A stretch of DNA of 13,273 nucleotides from Hirudo medicinalis. Taxonomy: Eukaryota; Annelida; Clitellata; Hirudinida; Hirudinidae. This document shows, piece after piece, positions 8,328-13,273 of this stretch (within the stretch, counting starts at the first letter, position 1; each line of letters begins with the position of its first letter). Under the pieces are notes generated by a model, which did not search any database, was not told the DNA's origin, and worked only from the letters and a program-made list of their open reading frames with translations. The DNA lies in NCBI GenBank assembly GCA_011800805.1, contig MPNW01001339.1:1-13273 (forward strand), read 5' to 3'. Position numbers and translations under genes: made by a program.

Positions 8328-8813
8328 GACATTTTCATGTTGGACAGAATTAGTAATCACAGACGTTAAAATGTTGATGCGAGGAATGTAAATTTGTACA
8401 GGCTACAAAATTCCTATTAAAATTACATCTCCCACTTCGTACCGAGTGCTTGCTCAAGTTTTCAAGGAATGTGAGAAATTTGATTGCAAGAAACAAAAAA
8501 TGAGCAAGTATCCAAAAGTAAGAAATTGTCAACAGTCGAAAGCCAAGAAAAATGCGTCGATCCTGCGTGGAATTTTGAAATTTCAGGTCGAAATGCCATT
8601 AGATCATAAAAAATTGAAGTAACATCCAAGGCAAGTAAAAAATAGTGCAAAATCGAACGGCGATCCCTTCGAATTCAAAGTAGCTTTAAATGACGAGCGC
8701 ATTTGCAAGTTCACAGTAAGGCGAATAAGTGAGACAGTCAACAAAAGATTTAAGAAAGGAACTCTAGACGTGCATATTGCAAACCTGCTTCGCGTATTGC
8801 CTCGCGGGTCGAT

Positions 8814-9036
8814 TCAAGGTGACATTAGGGGCGGTTCGTGGACGACGGGGCTCACTCCCAAGAGGTGGGTCGACCCGTACACGCCGGGCACGTGCCGTCG
8901 GTCGGACTTGTAGGCGAAGTAGGGACTAGAGAGCGATGCCTGTTCTTGCTTTTGGCTTGACAGAGGGCTGTATCCTAGAGCGTTCAGTATGGCATCTATG
9001 GTAGTGCTTAATTCGTTTTCAAATTTTCCCATTCTC
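8814..9036 (-). CDS. KCNH last exon: coiled coil end and C-terminus
   Basis: Acceptor TTTATTTTTTAG|GAG, phase 2. It continues the helix with RMGKFENELSTTIDAILNAL, where L/I/M recur at heptad spacing, then a Ser/Gln/Tyr-rich tail ending HEPPLMSP and TGA (8816-8814). The tail after the coiled coil is about 50 residues. No PDZ-binding end is seen. Confidence 0.85.
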
Positions 9037-11806
9037 CTAAAAAATAAATTAAACATCGAAAGTCACGAAAGGGTAATTTTGTATTTAACAAATGGTGCGA
9101 TATATATAACATATTTAATGTCATTTATTGGCATTATGTTAATTAATTTGTAATTACAATAATTTTAGCTGGAGAGGCAACTATTTATTATTTAAAACTC
9201 AATTTCAACAAAACACAAGCAAATACAAGTACCTGTTTATCTTTTTCAGTCTGGCATCCACATCCTTCAGGAACTTGGCAGGGATTCCGTTACCGAGTTG
9301 TTCATCTAGATCTGGCTTCGTGCATCCCGACAATCCTTCGCTCTCGGGAGGCAGAGAGCACGACGACGGCAATCCGGCCGTGGAAAAACTAGATTTTGGA
9401 GCATAGGAGGCGGTACTGGGAGAGACGTGTCTGACGAGCCCTCCGTGAAATTTCATCTCGTCCGAGAAGACGTCCCCCAAAACGGGCAGCAACTCCGAAA
9501 CCCTCGGTAAATGGGGAATGTTCGACGTCCTTATGCTACCTGTGTTTATCGATCGCAAAATAGCATCATGATTTCGAAAGGAGCTCCGTGGAAAATAATT
9601 TTCAGCGCGACACGATCGCAATATTAGTCAAAACTAGGGAATATTTGTAAAAACGGGGAAAAAACGGTGACGACGCACGGATGCTCTTAACGAATGAATT
9701 TTGATCGATTTCAAATCATGTACTGCATTAAATAAACTTAAAACAAAGCAATTGTGCCCTCATTTCATAAATTGGTAATTACCAGGAGCGTGATAAAATT
9801 GAGCCGTCGCATCGTAAAAAACATTCGAGCATCGTAAGCACGACATCTTTGGCCGTCTGTATTTTTTGAGAATCCCCCTAACCCCAACCCTGAAATTGAT
9901 CGATATATCAACTTTATAAAGTTTGGTTGCAGCTCTTGGGTTCTGCGAGGAAATAAATATTTAATCGGTTACCAGGGTGTCGGGGTGTAGCACCGACAAT
10001 TCTGGAGAGGCAGCAGTTCAAATGCTAATACTGGACATCAGTTAACAACGAGAATAAAATAAAATAATGATAATTAAATAAATATTTAATTATAAAATTA
10101 TTTATCTGGCAGGAGGCTAAAGGTTCTGTACAACAATGTTTTTTCTGATGATATGGTTATGGATTACAGTGATAATACCATACATTCTGGTAAATGATAT
10201 TAATAACCTTGTTAATAAATGAAAAAGTTAGTATTAATAACTGATTTATTAAAAATAATGGCATCCTAGCAAGAGTTCCATGCATTAATACCAATAATTT
10301 CCAATAATAATACCAAGTTAATACAATTAACACTCATCATACTTTTCTCTTATCCACCCCTACATAATACCCCTACATATGTTACTGCGACATTGTCTTC
10401 CTCCCTCATTTAGCCCATTTAAACGTTTACAAAATCACATTATTCGCACTGCATACTTACAACCTTTTTTATTTTCAACTGACTCAACTTTTTTTTTAAA
10501 AATATCAATCATCATTTCTAATCTAACTCAAGTTCTCCATTCTGTAGTCAATATGTCAATATGTTGGCAAATATTTTAAACTTTTAATAAATTATAATTA
10601 GCGAGAGGTTTAAAACTGACTGGACGGCGACTTCGACGTCCCGATCCGACCGACGGTTCGGTCGGTCCCGTTCCGGTCCAAGCCGAAAGAAATGTCTTTC
10701 TGCTTCTCCAACTTGAGCGATTCTATTTTGGACAAGGTAGAATATTGAGAACTCGCGTCGACGATCGTCGGAGCGGCCTCTGCGTCCGTTTCCGGCCGGA
10801 CGAACTTGTGAAATCCATTTGCTACGAGTAGTAATTTTTTAAATAAATCATCTAAAGAGATTAAAAATATGAGAGATATGAGATATACAAATCTAAAGAA
10901 AATGTTATAAATTTCCTGACTTTAAATCACATTCTTCACAATGGATAAGTCCAGACCACGATTTTATAATAGTTAAAATATAATAAAAAGTAATGTAAAT
11001 GCAGTTCATTTATATAGCGCCATAAGCATAGCATCAGAGGTGCTTTTTTTTTAACCGTGCAGGCCTGGCTTTCAAACACTTTCAGACCTCGGTCTTCCTA
11101 ACCGCTATAAATAAATGTTATGTCGCGTATTACCGACGCCAATTTTGCATCTTCAAAAGATTTAAGTTGCAGGCTGCTTTGCTTTATTATAGCCAACGAT
11201 GGCAACGAGTGGATTAGCGTATAACTATAATATAATATAATATATATATATATATATAACTATAATATAATATATACATACCTATAACTTGTGGCTTTTT
11301 CGAATCGTGCTGCGACTTACGCCTTCTAATTTCGATGAATTTCATCATTTCTTCGTCTTTGTCCGATGAGCACAGACTGATGTCCTGGAAACGATTCATC
11401 GCTCACAACTTACTTATCAACTTACTCACAACTTACTGTTAACCAATGGGAGGTTTACGTTCGTTCACCAATCTTCGTAAATTGCTCATCGTTTTACCAA
11501 TGTTTAGAACGAGTCAATTAAATTCAGACTTTTTTTTTATTTATAAATCTGAATTGATTGTTGATTTTAACCAATTGTCACAAATTAAGGAACTCACCAG
11601 CGTCACGTTGAACGTCACCTCGAACTTCAGCGTGAAATCGTAGGCGAAATCTGGATACGAGACGAATATCGCCTGAAGATCTTCCATAGAAATTTTGTGC
11701 ATCTCGGCATAAGACATGGCCCTTATGCTGAAAGCAGATTTGCTGACCAATTTCTTGTCCGAAGGTTGGATTTGCTTCACGTCGGTGCCAAATATGTCGT
11801 CCTTTC
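8814..11806 (-). CDS. KCNH (ERG-like) K+ channel, C-terminal five exons (partial)
   Basis: Join on the minus strand 11806-11598, 11384-11282, 10821-10621, 9539-9233, 9036-8814, about 346 residues to the stop; N-terminus, voltage sensor and pore lie past 13273. ERG channels are tetrameric voltage-gated K+ channels of the plasma membrane that repolarise excitable cells. The first exon gives GKDDIFG, AMSYAEMHKI and FEVTFNVTL, matching the end of the ERG cyclic-nucleotide-binding homology domain (GKNDIFG, LTYCDLHKI, LEITFNL). Next come a basic RRRKS segment, a serine/proline-rich linker, then DVDARLKKINR followed by a helix, the counterpart of the distal ERG coiled coil (DVESRLDALQR). Intron phases 0, 1, 1, 2 all join in frame. 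EAG and ELK fit less well. The internal joins between exons 3 and 4 are the least certain. Confidence 0.85.
9233..9539 (-). CDS. KCNH exon: Ser/Pro-rich linker and start of coiled coil
   Basis: Acceptor ATAAACACAG|GT and donor AACAG|GTACTT. It encodes SIRTSNIPHLPRVSELLP, a serine/proline-rich disordered stretch with SSFSTAGLPSSCSLPPES, and ends with AKFLKDVDARLKKINR, the first heptads of the coiled coil. The frame stays open some 80 nt upstream of the acceptor, so a longer first edge is possible, but the chosen acceptor keeps phase with the previous exon. Confidence 0.8.
9540..10620 (-). other. KCNH intron, 1,081 bp
   Basis: No exon is needed here by phase. Visible structure: hairpin TGTC-GG-GGTG-TAG-CACC-GACA at 9979-9999 (8 paired bases with a GG bulge), a palindrome AATTAAAT-AAAT-ATTTAATT at 10072-10091, and runs of AATAAT-type sequence at 10180-10330. 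The word GCATCGTAA occurs twice near 9808-9840. No gene is recognised. Confidence 0.5.
10621..10821 (-). CDS. KCNH exon: charged, low-complexity linker
   Basis: Acceptor TACTCGTAG|CA in phase 1, joined with the last G of the previous exon to give Ala. The exon encodes VANGFHKFVRPET and later KIESLKLEKQKDISFG. It is far richer in G+C than its flanking introns, as expected for coding DNA. The donor is taken as CCA|GTCAGT (10621), phase 1; G|GTCGG, some 20 nt earlier, is an alternative in the same phase. In the same frame a TAA lies just beyond, so the exon must end about here. Confidence 0.7.
11003..11043 (-). repeat. LINE 3'-end-like dispersed repeat, copy A
   Basis: 35 of 41 positions match 13167-13207 in the same orientation. 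Read on the minus strand it gives CACCTCTGATGCTATGC and then GGCGCTATATAAATGAACT, typical of the 3' untranslated end of LINEs and of SINEs that borrow such ends. A (T)9 run follows on the + strand at 11044-11052. The rest of the element, if any, is not recognisable. Confidence 0.6.
11219..11280. repeat. TA-rich microsatellite with nested direct repeat
   Basis: A (TA)n tract in which ATAACTATAATATAATA occurs at 11221 and again at 11256. It abuts the donor GTATGT of the channel exon (11281-11280 on the minus strand), so the first 60 nt of that intron are almost pure A/T. Confidence 0.85.
11282..11384 (-). CDS. KCNH exon: acidic/basic linker with RRRKS
   Basis: Acceptor GTTTCCAG|GAC, donor ATAG|GTATGT, phases 0 and 1. 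It encodes DISLCSSDKDEEMMKF then IEIRRRKSQHDSKK. RRRKS fits a basophilic kinase site and sits where human ERG1 has RKRKLS (Ser890); equating the two is inference. Joining to the previous exon gives FNVTL-DISL, the counterpart of FNLRD. Confidence 0.8.
11598..11806 (-). CDS. KCNH exon: end of cyclic-nucleotide-binding homology domain
   Basis: Acceptor TTGGCAG and donor CTG|GTGAGT. It enters in phase 1, the glycine codon being split as in ILG-K of the family, and leaves in phase 0. It encodes the last beta-strands and C-helix of the domain, with GKDDIFG and SYAEMHKIS. Near the end is TFNVTL, where ERG channels carry FNL, the built-in peptide that fills the ligand pocket in place of cyclic nucleotide. 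Confidence 0.9.
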
Positions 11807-11850
11807 CTGCCAACGGAAAAAACTCAAAATAAAAGAAATGATTTTAGCAT

Positions 11851-13137
11851 TTATAATTTATAATTTATTCAATGAACCGAAGGGTCTAATACAAGTCCGT
11901 ACGATTTACACATAAAAGAGAACGACGTAAGTCGCTCGGAATGGCAAGGACGACCGAGTAAATGTCGAGCAACCGTTAAAGTCAAAGTCGCACATTAACG
12001 CGTCGAAGCGAGAAACGGTATTCGAGTTAACGATGTCATTTGGCAGTGCATTCCATGGTTTAACGATCCTATTGCAGAAAGAATATTTGGCAATGTCTGT
12101 CAAAAATTTATTGCATCGTAGTTTGAAATTGTGCCCTCTCTCGACTGGGTAATCACGGACGAGTAGGAGATGCCTCGGGAGAATCCGTAAAGCCATTTAG
12201 TAATTTGAAGCAGAACGTTAAGTCGGCCAGGAGGCAGTGTTTCTCCAGGGTCATAAGTTCGAGAAGTTTTAGTCTTTCCATGTAGGAGTATTTAGCAACG
12301 GAATGTAGTGATTTGGTGAATCTCTTTTGGATTTTTCAATTCTATCAATTAGGTATTTGTGATGAGGATTCCATACTTTGTGAACTATATTCAAGAATTG
12401 GTCTGACAAAAGTGCAGAAGACAAGCTTTAAGACAACCTGGTCTCTTGAAGAGAAAGATGTCCTGATCATCCATGAGACTGCTTCAGCTTTATGAGTGAT
12501 GGCATCAACGTGGGTTGCAAACTTTAAGTAGGGGTCCATCACGATCCCAATATCTCTAACCCTGTCCACGAGCTGGAGGGTCTCACCTTTGATGGAGCAC
12601 TCAAGATATTCAGGATCATTTCTTTTCTTTCTGCGACCCGCTATAGAGAAAACCTGACATTTCTCTGGTGAGAGCTGAAGTTGCCAGATGTGATTCCACT
12701 GAGCACTACAGAGTCAAATGCCTTTTTAAAGTCTGGGTATGCGATGTCCATGGACTGGAGTGCTTCTGACAATTGTTGTGTGCATTCAAGTAGATTTGTT
12801 GCAGTGGATCTGCCAATCACAAATCTGCGTCAACTCCTGTTTATTAATTTATGTCGTATTAGATGACGCACGAGCGACTCGTTAATAATCCGCTCCTTTG
12901 CACGGCAACAGGTCGATGTGATTGAGATGGGCCTGTAGTTTGCAGGGGAGGTTGTGCGACCTTTCTTAGGTGTAGGAGTGACTAAAGCCATTTTCCAGTC
13001 ATGGAGCAACTTTTGATATTTAAGGGAAATGTCAAATATATTGGTAAGCAGTAGAGCCAGAGAGGATGCACACTTTTTAAAACAATGTTGGGTATTTCAT
13101 CCGGTCCCATTGAAAGTGATTTACCAGGGCGTCGGCA
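11851..13137 (-). pseudogene. Decayed LINE reverse transcriptase, core deleted
   Basis: On the minus strand the reading, across several frames, gives successive blocks of a non-LTR retrotransposon RT: GPDEIPN, then HDWKMALVTPTPKKG and NYRPISITS, FVIGRSTATNLLE, motif A DFKKAFDSV (12733-12707), WQLQLSPEKC (12686-12657), VRDIGIVMDPYLKF, FVRPILEYSS, and the C-terminal RGHNFKLR with KPWNALPND. Between motif A and WQLQLSPEKC only about 20 nt remain where the family has the SG-PQGS and YADD motifs, so the catalytic centre is gone. There is a frameshift near 13084, a stop at 12832-12830, and further shifts near 12360, 12300 and 12190. The 3' tail is a 7 bp repeat (ATTATAA) at 11851-11869. It is a CR1/L2/jockey-type element, dead, lying in the channel intron. 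Confidence 0.85.
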
Positions 13138-13147
13138 TCCTAGCGAT

Positions 13148-13166
13148 TAATAATAATAATAATAAT
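13148..13166. repeat. (TAA)n microsatellite, LINE tail
   Basis: Six TAA units on the + strand. On the minus strand it is an (ATT)n tail directly following the LINE 3' end at 13167-13273, as is usual for this class of element. Confidence 0.85.
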
Positions 13167-13273
13167 AGTTCATTTTTATGGCGCCATATGCAGAGCGTCA
13201 GAGGCGCCTCGGTTCTCCGTCCAACGCTATTTTGAAGAGGTGAGTCTTTAACTGGCGCTTGAAGAGTTCGAGC
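13167..13273 (-). mobile_element. Second LINE fragment: C-terminus and 3' UTR
   Basis: The minus strand reads LELFKRQLKTHLFKIALDG...RRL and stop (TGA 13200-13198). F-K-x-x-L-K-T-H-L-F is the usual end of the LINE reverse-transcriptase protein. After the stop comes CTCTGCATATGGCGCCATAAAAATGAACT and the (ATT)n tail. The rest of the element lies beyond the right edge, so it may be longer than what is seen. It shares 35 of 41 positions with the repeat at 11003-11043. Confidence 0.65.

Larger units (their letters stand above)
8129..8813. other. Intergenic DNA between convergent genes
   Basis: Holds the 3' UTRs of both genes. Within it, a + strand frame is open at 8392-8619, has one TAA (8620-8622) and is open again at 8623-8910, running antisense over the last channel exon. 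This is unusually open for DNA of this base composition, but I recognise no protein in it. See findings. Confidence 0.5.
10822..11281 (-). other. KCNH intron, 460 bp, with repeat debris
   Basis: Carries the LINE 3'-end-like repeat at 11003-11043 and the TA-rich microsatellite at 11219-11280, both listed separately. The remainder is plain A+T-rich DNA. Confidence 0.6.

Noticed and set aside
8350..8650. Two overlapping minus-strand ORFs of about 60 codons
   Set aside because: Phe/Leu/Ser-rich reverse readings of the Lys-rich + strand frame, and they lie in the channel 3' UTR.
9540..9621. Upstream extension of the channel exon starting MRSCRAENY
   Set aside because: The frame is open there, but ATAAACACAG|GT at 9541-9540 is a good acceptor and keeps phase with the preceding exon. 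The extension shows no channel similarity.
11697..11915. 72-codon + strand ORF
   Set aside because: Antisense to the channel domain exon, which has clear family similarity on the minus strand.
12313..12866. + strand ORFs of about 60 codons
   Set aside because: Antisense shadows of the LINE reverse-transcriptase remnant.

Overview
The window is nuclear DNA of an animal, about two-thirds A+T. It has spliced genes with GT-AG introns of about 0.2-1.4 kb and decayed transposable elements in introns and flanks. The two protein-coding genes are diverged from their vertebrate counterparts, and the repeats (LINE 3' ends with an ATT tail, a tRNA-derived SINE, a pogo/Tc2-type DNA transposon) suit a marine invertebrate such as a tunicate or another non-vertebrate metazoan. 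I cannot name the species. There is no bacterial, CRISPR, phage or operon-like content.

Layout. 1-3439: A+T-rich intergenic DNA with a two-copy direct repeat (53-258), a hAT-like terminus (1125), a tRNA-like SINE fragment (1711-1796), a possible solo LTR (1937-2200) and two short unassigned ORFs. 3440-8128 (+): a complete seven-exon gene for ARFRP1 (ADP-ribosylation-factor-related protein 1), 202 residues, with every G-protein motif intact; its third intron carries a 1.07 kb pogo/Tc2-like element. 8129-8813: intergenic DNA where the poly(A) signals of the two convergent genes lie only 38 nt apart, and where a + strand frame stays open for 173 codons with one stop. 8814-11806 (-): the last five exons of a KCNH potassium channel, most like the ERG subgroup. 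They cover the end of the cyclic-nucleotide-binding homology domain, a basic/serine segment, a low-complexity linker, the distal coiled coil and the stop; the pore-forming exons lie beyond the right edge. 11851-13273 (-): two decayed LINE fragments in the channel intron just upstream of the first visible exon. One is a reverse-transcriptase remnant that has lost the catalytic core; the other is a 3' end with an ATT tail.

The two genes have unrelated jobs: ARFRP1 is a Golgi/trans-Golgi GTPase and ERG a voltage-gated K+ channel. Their link here is positional (tail to tail). All exon joins were made by eye from reading frame, splice dinucleotides and recalled family sequence. I see no convincing novel biological system. 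The best leads are the unexplained + strand frame at 8392-8910, the touching 3' ends, the FNV form of the channel's intrinsic-ligand motif, the frequent GTC splice donors and the intronic pogo-like element.
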